Notes: generated by a model from the sequence alone, not told the origin. A DNA stretch of 64,000 bases from Alkalihalobacillus sp. LMS39 (GCF_022812285.1 NZ_CP093300.1:1178001-1242000), one strand, 5' to 3'; positions 9,810 to 19,415 are shown, numbered from the stretch's first letter. Made by a program: numbers and translations.

Positions 9810-11111
9810 ATGTCTAAAATTACGTTTATTGGAGCTGGAAGTACGATATTTGCTAAAAATGTATTAGGAGATTGCATGTTTGTACCTGCGTTAAATGGGT
9901 TTGAATTTGCTTTACATGATATTGATGAAACGAGATTAAAAGATTCAGAACACATGCTACTGAACTTAGCTCGTAAATATAATCCATCTATTAAGGTTAG
10001 GTCATATCTAGACCGGAAAGAAGCTTTAACAGGTGCGAAATATGTGATTAATGCTGTTCAGATTGGAGGGTATGAACCAAGTACAGTAATAGATTTTGAA
10101 ATTCCTAAGAAATACGGCTTACGTCAAACGATTGCAGATACTATTGGTATTGGAGGCTTATTCCGAAGTTTACGCACCATTCCTGTCCTTTTTGATTTTG
10201 CGAAAGATATGGAAGAAGTTTGTCCAGATGCTTGGTTTTTAAACTATACGAACCCAATGTCTACTATAACAGGTGCTATGTTAGGCTATACAAACATTAA
10301 AACAATCGGCTTATGTCATAGTGTTCAAATTTGTACGGACCATTTATTAAAATCTCTTGATATGGATGCGACAGGAGTAGAAGAAAAAATTGCTGGAATT
10401 AATCATATGGCATGGCTTTTGGAGGTGAAAAAGGATGGGAAAGATCTTTATCCAGAAATAAAAAAACGTGCAAATGAAAAACAAAAAACAAAACATGATG
10501 ATATGGTACGCTTTGAGTTGATGGATAAGTTTGGTTACTATGTGACTGAATCATCTGAACATAATGCTGAATACCATCCATACTTTATAAAGGATCGTTA
10601 CCCAGAATTAATTGAACGCTTTAATATTCCGCTCGATGAGTACCCACGTCGTTGTGTAAATCAAATCAAAGAGTGGAAAGAAATGCGTGAGAAAATGGTA
10701 AATGACACGCAATTAACTCATGAGAGATCTAATGAATATGGGTCATATATAATTGAAGCTATGGAGACAAATGTGCCCTTTAAGTTTGGGGGGAACGTAT
10801 TAAATACGGGACGCTTAATTTCTAATTTACCGGAAAATGCGTGTGTCGAAGTGCCTTGTGTAGCAGATCGGAACGGAATCTTGCCTTGCTATATTGGAGA
10901 GCTTCCAGAGCAATTAGCTGCATTGAACCGAACAAATATTAATACCCAGTTACTTACGATTGAAGCTGCTACAACATTGAAAAAAGAACATATTTACCAA
11001 GCAGCTCTCCTAGATCCACATACGAACTCAGAGTTGTCAATGGACGATATTATTGCTATGTGTGATGACTTGATTGAAGCTCATGGTGATTGGTTACCGA
11101 AATATCGTTAA
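9810..11111 (+). CDS. melA: Alpha-galactosidase, glycoside hydrolase family 4
   Basis: 433 residues, the usual size for MelA. It hydrolyses alpha-1,6-galactosides (melibiose, raffinose) in the cytoplasm using NAD+ and a divalent metal. Visible features: Rossmann motif ITFIGAGSTIFAKN at residues 4-17, NYTNPM from residue 145, metal ligands Cys169-His170 in GLCHSVQ, and NHMAW with His199. Long stretches match my memory of B. subtilis MelA (YVTESSEHNAEYHPYFIK, LDEYPRRC), which favours alpha-galactosidase over the GH4 galacturonidase LplD. Strong ribosome site AAAGGAGG. Its stop abuts a decayed ugpB copy. Confidence 0.92.
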   Translation: MSKITFIGAGSTIFAKNVLGDCMFVPALNGFEFALHDIDETRLKDSEHMLLNLARKYNPSIKVRSYLDRKEALTGAKYVINAVQIGGYEPSTVIDFEIPKKYGLRQTIADTIGIGGLFRSLRTIPVLFDFAKDMEEVCPDAWFLNYTNPMSTITGAMLGYTNIKTIGLCHSVQICTDHLLKSLDMDATGVEEKIAGINHMAWLLEVKKDGKDLYPEIKKRANEKQKTKHDDMVRFELMDKFGYYVTESSEHNAEYHPYFIKDRYPELIERFNIPLDEYPRRCVNQIKEWKEMREKMVNDTQLTHERSNEYGSYIIEAMETNVPFKFGGNVLNTGRLISNLPENACVEVPCVADRNGILPCYIGELPEQLAALNRTNINTQLLTIEAATTLKKEHIYQAALLDPHTNSELSMDDIIAMCDDLIEAHGDWLPKYR

Positions 11112-11112
11112 T

Positions 11113-11429
11113 ATGTTGGCTATTTCGGTTCAAACTGGGATGACGTTCGTCCGGCGTTCCAAGCCGACAAATAGCGATGTATTTAGGTTCGTAAGCGTGA
11201 ACAAGAGCAACGGTTGATAATGCTTCATTTGAAGTAGATCAGGATTTGTGCCATATGCGGACGAAGTAGAAAGAAATGGCGTGATTATCGGTGGTGGCTC
11301 GATTTGGATTGCAAATGGAATAGTGGCAGAAGAAACTAACTAACCGCGCGATTGAAATTGCTAACAGGACGTCTGGGCAGTAATGAGAATACAGAAAGAA
11401 TCTCTTCCTATGGGAGAGATTCTTTTCTG
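11113..11429 (+). pseudogene. Decayed duplicate of the 3' part of ugpB with its terminator
   Basis: The sequence from GGCTATTTCGGTTCAAACTG onward follows ugpB from about base 4389, with point changes, early stops and frameshifts, then jumps over an internal deletion (about 4605-4916) to the ugpB end GACGTCTGGGCAGTAATGAG. The ugp terminator hairpin is kept at 11398-11429. It begins within two bases of the melA stop. Together with the intact ugpB it forms direct repeats around the mel operon, suggesting insertion by recombination or an old tandem duplication. Confidence 0.88.
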
Positions 11430-11443
11430 TTTATGATAGTTAA

Positions 11444-11636
11444 GCGGCCATGAAAACCGATATCTGTGAACATTACTAGCGTTTGGAACGTGGGTGGACA
11501 CAGGAGCAGTTAATCATAATATTTCGCTAGGAATAGATTGGCTTTTGCGTGAATAAGCGCTCCTGTGGCCGCTAAAAAACGGAAACCCGTATCATGTTCA
11601 CAAATAACGGCTGCTCTGACCGCAAAAATGAGATAT
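11444..11636 (+). repeat. Dispersed repeat A, copy 2
   Basis: From GCGGCCATGAAAACCG to AAAAATGAGATAT. Outer inverted arms CCGATATCTGTGAAC / GTTCACAAATAACGG and inner arms ACAGGAGC / GCTCCTGT could form a long bipartite hairpin. It lies 14 bases after the duplicated ugpB terminator. Copies 2, 3 and 4 are very alike and also share a short TTTATG…TTAA-type lead-in. Confidence 0.9.
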
Positions 11637-11638
11637 GG

Positions 11639-11694
11639 GTAAACGTCAAATAGTCCACATATGTTCAATCAAGTGTGGACTATTTGACGTTTAC
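11639..11694. terminator. Long stem at the 3' end of the YndJ-like gene
   Basis: A perfect 21-base arm pair beginning GTAAACGTCAAATAG and ending CTATTTGACGTTTAC, with a 14-base loop. The stop codon of the minus-strand gene at 11669 lies inside it. No clear T tract follows on either strand, so it may protect or process the transcript rather than terminate it. Confidence 0.55.
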
Positions 11695-12622
11695 GTATAT
11701 GTGGAGAGTTCCTGACTAAAATCCACCCTAACAATCCAAATAACACAAAACCAAACGCATGCAGTGTTCCGTAAATAGGAATCATATCCATAATCGTTAT
11801 AGAGAAAAATAGTTTTGCAATTGGATAGCAGATAGAAAGAACTATAATACTGTAAAAAGCAATGGAGGAAAGTGTTAGAAATAAATTACCATAACTTTTC
11901 TCCATGTTCTTTCTCATTTTCAACAGCAAATAGGTGCAATAAATGAAAATATTAAAGGCAAAGATACTTACCCCAATCATCTCCAGTGGTTTTGAAACAA
12001 CAATCCCAATGGCAATCAATATCGGTCCAATAATGTCCACAATAACTAACCAGTGATACCAACTTTTTATAACCAAAATCCGTCCTAGCATTCCAATAAA
12101 AATAGGAACAATAGCAGAAGAAAAATGAAAATGAACGGCGCTTAGAGCACTAACTGTAGGGTCAACTTGCAAAAAGGTTAGTTGAAATTGGTAAAGAGTA
12201 AACCAAATCCCTCCAATGAAAAAATAAATTAATCCCGCACCGATTGCGATTTCTTCTATCTTTTCTTTTTTCACTATTACTAAAAGCACACCATATAAAG
12301 CGAGCAAAAAAGTAAAAAGCAGCCACGCAAGAGACAAAGACCCCGAGAACACACTATTGCCCATTTCCCATGTTTTGTTGCCCATAAGCGAAGCTAAAGA
12401 GAGTAGGGCTGCTGGGAAATGAAAAACCTTAATCAAAGTATAAATCTTTTTTTGAAGGTCTGTTTGATCTTTGTTTTCAATTAAGAGAATAATAAGCGGC
12501 AAAATCACAAAAATGGCAAACACTAAAAATTTCTCTATCAAACTGAATTGGAAATAATCAATGGTAAAGATGAAAACACAAATGATTGCTCCAATAATAG
12601 TCGGAAAAAATCGGATTTTCAT
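11669..12622 (-). CDS. YndJ-like polytopic membrane protein
   Basis: 317 residues with about ten hydrophobic segments and few soluble stretches. The conserved blocks TVSALSAVHFHFSSAIVPIFIG and YGTLHAFGFVLFG match what I know of the YndJ family (His and Asn/Phe motifs in membrane helices); the function of that family is unknown. I start at the ATG at 12622, preceded by AAAGGA; the frame extends eight codons upstream. It is divergent from the TetR gene. Confidence 0.7.
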   Translation of the reverse strand: MKIRFFPTIIGAIICVFIFTIDYFQFSLIEKFLVFAIFVILPLIILLIENKDQTDLQKKIYTLIKVFHFPAALLSLASLMGNKTWEMGNSVFSGSLSLAWLLFTFLLALYGVLLVIVKKEKIEEIAIGAGLIYFFIGGIWFTLYQFQLTFLQVDPTVSALSAVHFHFSSAIVPIFIGMLGRILVIKSWYHWLVIVDIIGPILIAIGIVVSKPLEMIGVSIFAFNIFIYCTYLLLKMRKNMEKSYGNLFLTLSSIAFYSIIVLSICYPIAKLFFSITIMDMIPIYGTLHAFGFVLFGLLGWILVRNSPHIRKRQIVHT

Positions 12623-12829
12623 AGTGGTAGTTCCTTTCGCTATCAACTTAGCATTAGTCTAGCAGAGTTAGAAGGAAAAGAATAGTTTCTTTCTATATAC
12701 AGTTCTATGCGTGGTAATTTCATATTAATTAATGATTATCAGGTTTTTTATCGTAAAAAAAATAATATATTAAACCATTTGAAACCTCCTAAATAAAATA
12801 AGTTATATCAAAAATTTCCATAAAAAGAA

Positions 12830-12858
12830 TTGTGAAATTTTGAAAGGTGAAATATAAT
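12830..12858 (+). promoter_or_regulatory. Promoter upstream of the TetR-family gene
   Basis: TTGTGA (12830-12835), 17-bp spacer, TATAAT (12853-12858). The rest of the 289-bp divergent spacer (12623-12911) is AT-rich with no gene beyond a 9-codon ATG frame inside the leader. A divergent promoter for the YndJ-like gene must also lie here but is not distinct. Confidence 0.55.
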
Positions 12859-12911
12859 GAAACCAGTGAAACTTATAAGGTTTATGTAGTACCAATAGAG
12901 AGGATGACTGC

Positions 12912-13478
12912 TTGATGCGTGAGAGAATAATAAATGAAACGACCAGATTAATTCAAGAAAAGGGTTTTAGTTTCACAGTGAGTGAGCTAGCTACGAAATT
13001 AGGAACAAGCAAACGAACCATCTATCAACATTTCTCCTCAAAAGACGAGATAGTTGATGAAATTATTGAAGTCTTTATTCATGACATTAAACAAAACGAA
13101 CTTGAGATTGCTGCTAAATCAATAAATGTCATAGAAAAAATCAAGCTCATCCTATGTAGTACACCTGAGGAATATGAAATTATGGACATCCGATTATTGT
13201 CGGACTTAAAAAAACATCATTTTCAGCAATGGGAAAAGCTAGACTATTTTTTGAGAGAAGATTGGTCCACTGTTCGTACACTAATGAACCAAGGTATAGA
13301 AGAGGGGGTCCTTCGTGATATCAACCTAGACCTTTTTATTGAACTTTATTTAGGTGCAATTAATCAAATTTATCATTCGCCGAAAGCCTCGCAAAGTCCC
13401 TTAACAATAAAAGAGAAATTAGAAGCAGTCATGGATATATTGTTGAATGGGGTTGCAACAAGTGAAGATGTAGAATAA
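12912..13478 (+). CDS. TetR-family transcriptional regulator
   Basis: 188 residues. The N-terminal TetR DNA-binding domain has the helix-turn-helix FTVSELATKLGTSKRTIYQHF at residues 21-41, followed by a helical ligand-binding domain. The start may be TTG 12912 (eight bases after GAGAGG) or ATG 12915. Directly upstream of a YvaD-like membrane protein; in B. subtilis yvaF (TetR) also accompanies yvaD, so it probably regulates the next gene. Effector unknown. Confidence 0.85.
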   Translation: MMRERIINETTRLIQEKGFSFTVSELATKLGTSKRTIYQHFSSKDEIVDEIIEVFIHDIKQNELEIAAKSINVIEKIKLILCSTPEEYEIMDIRLLSDLKKHHFQQWEKLDYFLREDWSTVRTLMNQGIEEGVLRDINLDLFIELYLGAINQIYHSPKASQSPLTIKEKLEAVMDILLNGVATSEDVE

Positions 13479-13545
13479 CAAAACATGGCTTTTCTTTTGA
13501 GTTTCTTTTTTTTATTAAAAAATGAATAAGGGTGGATGTTTGTTT

Positions 13546-13971
13546 ATGAAATATTTAAAACCATTTTTTCTTGTTACTGATATCGGCTTTATTATTTATT
13601 GGATTGTGACATATTTTAATCTCATTCCTAAAGAGTGGGCTTTTAAAGATTATGATAATCCCATAATTATTGCTTGGAATTGGTCGTTTTTCCCTTTAGA
13701 TATTATTATTTCAGTGACAGGTCTGTATAGTCTTTATTTATATAAGAAAAGCAATACGAAATGGAGAGCATATGCCTTAATTTCTTTGGTGTTAACGTTT
13801 TGTTCTGGTTTACAAGCGATTGCCTTTTGGGGATTTAGCTTGGATTTTGATATCACATGGTGGGCTGTTAATTTATACTTGATGATTTACCCTTTGTTTT
13901 TTATTCCTTTCTTTGTAAAGAGTGATGCGACAAGTCTTGCAGAATCGGTTGAAAAAGGAAAGGCTCTCTAA
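13546..13971 (+). CDS. YvaD-like four-helix membrane protein (DUF5360)
   Basis: 141 residues with four hydrophobic segments (FFLVTDIGFIIYWIVTYF, FFPLDIIISVTGLYSLYLY, LISLVLTFCSGLQAIAFW, WWAVNLYLMIYPLFFIPFF). The pattern resembles B. subtilis YvaD, whose function is unknown. ATG 13546 follows AAGGGTGG with a normal gap; an in-frame ATG at 13522 lies upstream without a site. Likely regulated by the adjacent TetR protein. Confidence 0.72.
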   Translation: MKYLKPFFLVTDIGFIIYWIVTYFNLIPKEWAFKDYDNPIIIAWNWSFFPLDIIISVTGLYSLYLYKKSNTKWRAYALISLVLTFCSGLQAIAFWGFSLDFDITWWAVNLYLMIYPLFFIPFFVKSDATSLAESVEKGKAL

Positions 13972-14158
13972 TTCTGGTAGTATCATTTATACAAAGAAGA
14001 TTTAAAGGAAAAAAATAAATGAGTCATTTACATTCAATGGAGAGATTACTAATTAGTGATTCAAAGCCGTAGAAAAGACGTACGTTGGAACGTACGTCAA
14101 ACAGATCTCTTTAACTTTTAAATGCCAGTAAGGTTACATTTTGAATGAGAAGTCCATA

Positions 14159-15127
14159 TTAACTCACCCGCTTATACTCCTCTTGAAGGTCGCCTTGAGT
14201 ATAGTTATAAACACTTCCATCAGTTGGATCGATTAAGTATAAGTCAGTCTTTCCTGGTTCTGTAGGTGTTTCAACATAAATTCCATAGTATGGTTTACCA
14301 TCAAAAAAGATAATATTTGGTTCCAACTCAAATGTAGTAGATTTGGGCCAGTCTTTATCATTTTGAATAGCAGTAAGTGCATCTTCAGGAGTTAGTTTAA
14401 TTTTGCTTTTATTGGCTTTGTTCTCATTTTCCGTAACTGGCTTTACTACTTTATCTTTTTCTGATTCTAGTTTTATTTCTTGTTCAACCATTTCCTTTAC
14501 TGGCTCTTCGTAAGTAACAGTTTCTGTCTCTATCTCTATCTTTTCATCTTCTACAGCTTTTTCAACTACTATAGCAACCTCAACTGGTTCGTTATCCAAT
14601 AACGCTATTTCAATTTTCATTTGTAATTGTTCGGTATCATTTTTTAAAGGGTGAAAAAGTAAATGACTTAAATCTTCATTCAATATTGTATCAACTGTTG
14701 CTAGAGCGTCATCATAATTTAGAACTTCAAAATTTTGCATGGCCATATCATATTTTTCTATAAGCTCAGAGTGCTTTGTTTGTAAATCTTCTATAGCTAA
14801 TATCAGTTCTTCCGCCTTTGTAATCAATGCATCAGAAGCGTCTGTTATGCTCCTAACTTCATTAGCTTTTTTCGAGGCAAGCTCGAACTTAGCTTGGTCA
14901 TAGGCATCTAAAGCTTCTATGTAATTTCTTATTTGTGTTAAAAGTGCGGTTGCTTTACCGTCCTGCTTTTTTTCTTCCAAAGCCAGTTCAAATGCAACTT
15001 CAGCTTTCTCATACTCTCCACTTGCGATATAATCCAAACCCTTTTGAATCGCGTTATAATAAGCATCATGATTACAGCCCACTAAAATAAATATAAATAG
15101 AAAACTAGTAAAAATAATTTTCCTCAT
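14159..15127 (-). CDS. Lipoprotein with a repeat-rich helical region and a C-terminal PepSY-like domain (paralogue of 15337-16188)
   Basis: 322 residues. Lipobox ILVGC with Cys18. A helical, TPR-like region (YNAIQKGLDYIASGEYEKAEVAFELALEEKKQDGKA) occupies about residues 20-180, then an acidic Val/Glu-rich linker and a globular C-terminal domain (LTPEDALTAIQNDKDWP … YYGIYVETP … LIDPTDGSVYNYTQGDL). It faces away from a close paralogue 209 bases off. Start at 15127, seven bases after GGGGAG. Outer surface protein of unknown role. Confidence 0.72.
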   Translation of the reverse strand: MRKIIFTSFLFIFILVGCNHDAYYNAIQKGLDYIASGEYEKAEVAFELALEEKKQDGKATALLTQIRNYIEALDAYDQAKFELASKKANEVRSITDASDALITKAEELILAIEDLQTKHSELIEKYDMAMQNFEVLNYDDALATVDTILNEDLSHLLFHPLKNDTEQLQMKIEIALLDNEPVEVAIVVEKAVEDEKIEIETETVTYEEPVKEMVEQEIKLESEKDKVVKPVTENENKANKSKIKLTPEDALTAIQNDKDWPKSTTFELEPNIIFFDGKPYYGIYVETPTEPGKTDLYLIDPTDGSVYNYTQGDLQEEYKRVS

Positions 15128-15336
15128 TCTGTTTCTCCCCACTTCTAGTTATCTTTAATATAAAAGTATATCATATTTTTCGGTTTTGTAATACTAATGA
15201 CCTATTATTATTTGTGCTAAGCAGACTTAACTATTGATGATATGTTTAATATGATAAAAATGCCCATTCATTGAGTACTATTCGTGATATTATAGTCCTA
15301 TGACATATTATATGATTTCAGAAGGGAAGAAAATGA

Positions 15337-16188
15337 ATGAAGAAGATGTTTTGTAGTAGTTTGTTTTTACTTATTATTTTAATGGGCTGTAATGATGAGG
15401 CCTATAATAATGCCATTGAAAAAGGTCTTGATTATATAGCAAGCGAAGAATTTCAAAAAGCTGAAGGAGCATTTGAACTCGCTTTGGGTGAGAAGAAAGA
15501 TGATGGGAAAGCAACTGCTTTATTAGAACAAACAAAATTATATCAAGAAGCGCTAGAAGCTTTTGAAGACGCAAACTTTGAAAAAGCTACCGATAAATCT
15601 GAGCTAGTTATGATACAAACAGAAGGCTCAAATGCATTAATAAAAAAAGCAGAAGAAATATTATCAGCAATTGAAGGCTTACAAACAACTTTAACTGAGA
15701 TAACCGAGAAATATGAATTGGCGATGCAATATTATGAAGAAAACGAATATGAAAAGTCAACTATAACATTGGAAGAATTATTAAGTACTAATTTAAGTCA
15801 TCCGATTTTTCATACCGTTCAAAAGGACGTTGAAGCGTTACAAAATGATATCGAAACAGCTGTGATTGCGAAGGAAAATGAAGAAAGAGAAAAAGCAGAA
15901 CGGGAGGCTGCTATAGAGGCACAGGAACAAAAAGAACAGCAAACTACTAAAATTAATCTAACGGCTGACCAAGCGTTGAACATAATTAAAAATTTATATG
16001 ACTGGCCTTCAACAACTACATTTGATTTAAACCCTACTGTAATAGAATGGGGAGAAGAAAGCTACTATGGAATTTACGTGGATACACATGTAGATGAAAG
16101 TAATTCTTCAAAAAGTTCTTTACTAGTAGATGCTAATGATGGTTCTGTTTATGATAATAGTCGTGGAGATTTGATACCGGTAAATTAG
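15337..16188 (+). CDS. Lipoprotein paralogous to the divergent 14159-15127 product
   Basis: 283 residues. Signal peptide with lipobox ILMGC, Cys18. The helical region (YNNAIEKGLDYIASEEFQKAEGAFELALGEKKDDGKA) and the C-terminal domain (LTADQALNIIKNLYDWPSTTTF … YYGIYVDTHVD … DGSVYDNSRGDL) align with its neighbour almost without gaps; the acidic linker is much shorter. The start lies after GAAGGGAAG. Gene pair by inverted duplication; function unknown. Confidence 0.72.
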   Translation: MKKMFCSSLFLLIILMGCNDEAYNNAIEKGLDYIASEEFQKAEGAFELALGEKKDDGKATALLEQTKLYQEALEAFEDANFEKATDKSELVMIQTEGSNALIKKAEEILSAIEGLQTTLTEITEKYELAMQYYEENEYEKSTITLEELLSTNLSHPIFHTVQKDVEALQNDIETAVIAKENEEREKAEREAAIEAQEQKEQQTTKINLTADQALNIIKNLYDWPSTTTFDLNPTVIEWGEESYYGIYVDTHVDESNSSKSSLLVDANDGSVYDNSRGDLIPVN

Positions 16189-16515
16189 TGTGCAAGCTAT
16201 ATTGTTATTATATTCCTACTATGTTGAGGAGCTTAATATCGGTTGGCTGCTCCTATAGAGATTGGAGTTAGTCGTAGAAAAAAGAACTGGAGGGGAGAGC
16301 GGGCATAAAAAACTCGACGTGTAGGGTTAGTCACAGCTAATCCAAATGATTATGACATTTGAATGCGAAGTTGACTCACCTGGATAATCTCTTACTAAAC
16401 TGCATGAGTATGGTTTAAATGGGAACATTCAAGGGTCCATGACACTTACAGATGAACTCCGTGACTATAGCATGTCGTTGTGTAAACAGTCTGAGGACAA
16501 CCTAAGTTGTCCTCG
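16189..16515. other. Intergenic region with a possible decayed coding segment
   Basis: No intact gene. A short frame near 16400-16500 reads HEYGLNGNIQGSMTLTDELR… without a start and looks like a remnant, but I cannot place its family. The pair GAGGAGC / GCTGCTCC near 16227-16254 could form a weak hairpin. Confidence 0.35.
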
Positions 16516-17424
16516 TTACTTTCGGTTGACAATGATAATACCAGTAGCAACAAAAACTAGTCCAGCAAGGACAAAGAGATGAATGGGTTCTTGAAGTAAT
16601 AGACTAGATAGAAATACGCCAAAGACTGGGATTAAGAAAAGGAAAACCGACACCTTCCCCACCTTGTTGTATTTCATAATATTATTCCATAAGATGAATC
16701 CGACGGCTGATAATAAAGCTAAATACAATAGCATCATGAAAGCCTGAATCGTAAACGTAAAAGGAAAGAAGCCAGCTGAAAATATGCCGATAAGTAATAA
16801 CCCTATTGCTCCTACTAGCATTTGATATGAAGTAAGGTTTGCAACATCCATTTTAGTAGTACCATTTTTCGCCAAAATATTGCCAAAAGCTGCGGAGACC
16901 ATCGCGAGTAATAATAAGATCTCCCCAATCCCTATATTTAATGTTAATGCACCTTGTGTAATATTAACGAAAATGACCCCTATAAAGCCAATTAATAATC
17001 CAAATACTTTTCTCCAATTAATCAGGTCATCTTTATACATAAAGTGGGCAAGAATTATTTGAAAAAAAGATGTTGTTCCTGCAATAATCGATCCTTGAAT
17101 ACCTGTACTTAAGCTTAGTCCTATGTAAAATAATATGTATTGTAAAAAGGTTTGAAAAAAACCTATAGAAGCGATGGTTTGCAATTGTCCTTTTTGAAAA
17201 TCTAGTTTTCTTTTTGTTATGTATAAAAAAAGCAAGACAAGGAGAGCAGCAAGGAAAAAGCGATAGCCAGCAAATAAAATTTGCTCACCAATTTCATGTG
17301 GATGGATGTCTAAAAGCTCATAGCTCAGCTTAAGGACAGGGAAAGCACTGCCCCATAAAAAGGTAGCTCCTCCTGCTGCAATTAAAATTCCCCATTTGCT
17401 TGTAAAAAATTTCTCAGCGGTCAT
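16516..17424 (-). CDS. EamA/DMT-superfamily transporter
   Basis: 302 residues with ten hydrophobic segments in two EamA repeats (first WGILIAAGGATFLWGSAFPVLK, second beginning near GIGEILLLLAMVSAAFGNILAK). The motif WGSAFPVLKL in helix 1 is typical of drug/metabolite exporters. AAGAAGGAAG precedes ATG. The substrate cannot be predicted. A 3' fragment of another EamA gene lies at 54037-54266. Confidence 0.85.
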   Translation of the reverse strand: MTAEKFFTSKWGILIAAGGATFLWGSAFPVLKLSYELLDIHPHEIGEQILFAGYRFFLAALLVLLFLYITKRKLDFQKGQLQTIASIGFFQTFLQYILFYIGLSLSTGIQGSIIAGTTSFFQIILAHFMYKDDLINWRKVFGLLIGFIGVIFVNITQGALTLNIGIGEILLLLAMVSAAFGNILAKNGTTKMDVANLTSYQMLVGAIGLLLIGIFSAGFFPFTFTIQAFMMLLYLALLSAVGFILWNNIMKYNKVGKVSVFLFLIPVFGVFLSSLLLQEPIHLFVLAGLVFVATGIIIVNRK

Positions 17425-17522
17425 GTCGCACTTCCTTCTTGTTCATATTGAAACATAAAACAGAGTATACTACATAACAAACTGAAAGTAATAAAAGAAA
17501 GATTGATCCAATTCGGAATATG

Positions 17523-17588
17523 AAAAAAAGTGCCTGACCTCTGATGCGTGTAATCCTTTACAGCGCTTGGGTCAGGCACTTTTTTTAC
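17523..17588. terminator. Bidirectional terminator between lipase and DMT genes
   Basis: Arms AAAAAAAGTGCCTGACC and GGTCAGGCACTTTTTTT form a 17-bp stem around a 30-base loop, giving T tracts on both strands. It lies just beyond the lipase stop (minus strand). GTGCCTGAC-type terminators are common in Bacillaceae genomes. Confidence 0.85.
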
Positions 17589-17608
17589 GAGATTCTTAAT
17601 ATTATAAT

Positions 17609-19189
17609 TTAATAAGCATTCCCTTTGTCATCGATATAAACAGACTTAATTACCGTACGTTGGAACTTATCTCCAGTTGGTGTGACGCCTTCGATGTCGA
17701 CAGTCATGTTATAAGATCCTTCTTCACTGTATGGGATAACAATTTGATTGTTTTCATTATTCCTTTTGGATTGTCTGTAATCTCTCATGCGATGGCCGAT
17801 TTTTTTGTTGGTATTTCCTTTCTCAGGGACGAAATGAATGTCATAAAATAATGTAAATGGCGTGTTTCCACGACTGTTTCCTGGTCCGATGTCGGCAACA
17901 TTTTTCCAATTTTTTTTGTTGCCGTCTTCCTTGAATTTGATTTGCTTGTTTAATTTTGAATCAAAGCTTACGAGCAAGGCATAGGCGGATTTTTCCTCTG
18001 TATGAGTACGGATTTTCCATTCCCCTTTTTTAGGATTGTCAATTTCTAAGACATGGTGCCATGCTCCTTGAAAAAATTCTGTATCCTGTACGCTTTTGAC
18101 GTTATATGTTTTTCTTTCTTTTTTTCCTGGACGGATGAGTTCGACCGAATCAAGCTCAGTGGCACTCATCCAGTTGATTGTAATCTTCTTTACGTCATTT
18201 TCTACATAAAATGTCTCTTCTGCAAAACCGTCTTGAGCTCCGCCTCTCACTAGGAAATCGAGTTCTTCTTGATTTGTCCGCTCAGAGAAATCGTGTAGAG
18301 CTACAGCTTCCATCGGTTTAGAGATTTGGACTTTATTGTTAAATAGAGGGAAAGAATTGGAGCCATGGCGAACTTCTCCGTGATTCCAGTTCCGAACAGC
18401 CAGTTCTTCGGCGTATGGTAGACGTGTACTCGCAACGGAGACAACACCGTCACTAGCTCCAGGGATAATGGTACCTCCAAACCAGTAATTACTAAAGAGT
18501 GGTCCAGCACGATTCCCTGCAATACTGTAGTACCTATTTTGTTGTACTTGCCATTTGCTATCTGTCATCGCTCTAAAGTGATTCATTACTCCAGTTTGCA
18601 AGCTTTGCGTTCCTTCATTGTCTTGACCGATTAAAGCAGCCAGCCATCCGAGGCTAGAACTGTTAGCTAAGTCGGCAAGCTCACTTCCCCAGTGAGGTGA
18701 GGCGATCGTTACAACGTCCGAGACGAGATGATGTTTCCCTTCGTGAATTAAGGCGACCTGTGCGTCGACACCACCTTTACTGTACCCTACAATGACTAAT
18801 TTCTTGCCACCGAAATATTCGGAAATTTGCTCGAGCTGATCGGCTAATAAGGCTCCATTGTCCCAGTAGCTTTTTGGTGTTCCGGCTGAATCATAAAGCT
18901 CTACAAAAGCAGTTTCAAACCCTTGTTGCTGCGCTAAGCTATACATGTTATTTCCTTCGTACCATATTGTGGAGTTATTTGTTAACCCTTGGACAAAGAC
19001 AAGAACTGGTTTGTTAGGATCGGGTTTTGCTGGTAAGGTACCGATGTGAATAGTACCCGGGTTATTTGTCCCCTCTCCATTGAATGTTTCTTCAAAAAGG
19101 GATCTACTAAAACCGACAGTTTGAAACAGTAGTGTCATGAACAAAGTAACAACGACAGTTAAAATAGGAACCTTCTTTTTAAATAACAT
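17609..19189 (-). CDS. Secreted esterase/lipase (alpha/beta hydrolase) with C-terminal domain
   Basis: 526 residues. An N-terminal signal peptide (MLFKKKVPILTVVVTLFMTLLF) directs secretion. The hydrolase core starts at PVLVFVQGLTNNSTIWY (oxyanion region) and carries the nucleophile elbow GYSKGG with Ser137; candidate acid and base are Asp in GASDGVVSV and His in NHGEVRHG. About 200 C-terminal residues form a further domain that reads as beta-rich (WKIRTHTEEKSAYALLVSFDS, YNMTVDIEGVTPTGDKF), perhaps for binding or processing. AGAGGTG precedes the ATG. Acts on ester substrates outside the cell; substrate not predictable. Confidence 0.82.
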   Translation of the reverse strand: MLFKKKVPILTVVVTLFMTLLFQTVGFSRSLFEETFNGEGTNNPGTIHIGTLPAKPDPNKPVLVFVQGLTNNSTIWYEGNNMYSLAQQQGFETAFVELYDSAGTPKSYWDNGALLADQLEQISEYFGGKKLVIVGYSKGGVDAQVALIHEGKHHLVSDVVTIASPHWGSELADLANSSSLGWLAALIGQDNEGTQSLQTGVMNHFRAMTDSKWQVQQNRYYSIAGNRAGPLFSNYWFGGTIIPGASDGVVSVASTRLPYAEELAVRNWNHGEVRHGSNSFPLFNNKVQISKPMEAVALHDFSERTNQEELDFLVRGGAQDGFAEETFYVENDVKKITINWMSATELDSVELIRPGKKERKTYNVKSVQDTEFFQGAWHHVLEIDNPKKGEWKIRTHTEEKSAYALLVSFDSKLNKQIKFKEDGNKKNWKNVADIGPGNSRGNTPFTLFYDIHFVPEKGNTNKKIGHRMRDYRQSKRNNENNQIVIPYSEEGSYNMTVDIEGVTPTGDKFQRTVIKSVYIDDKGNAY

Positions 19190-19415
19190 GTTTTCACCTC
19201 TATTATTTAGTTTTTGGAATTGGATAGCGCTCCTTTCTATAGACTCGCACGTTCTTCTTTGTAACGTACTATGGAAGGTTATTCGAACTGGTTTAGGAGA
19301 ATCCTTCCAGAGGCATTTAAAGAATTTGTAAACTAGTTTTCACGAATGAAAATGATAGTTAGTTGAGGCTTGTCGCCTTGTTCTAAGAAGAGCGACGCCC
19401 CCGCGTTTTTCTTTA

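Noticed and set aside
12841-12888. Nine-codon leader peptide MKPVKLIRFM before the TetR gene
   Set aside because: The ATG overlaps the predicted -10 box, so it would lie upstream of or at the transcript start; no attenuator structure follows.
18301-18522. Minus-strand frame inside the lipase gene region and similar shadows elsewhere
   Set aside because: Antisense or out-of-phase frames inside long, well-supported genes without ribosome sites were treated as chance.
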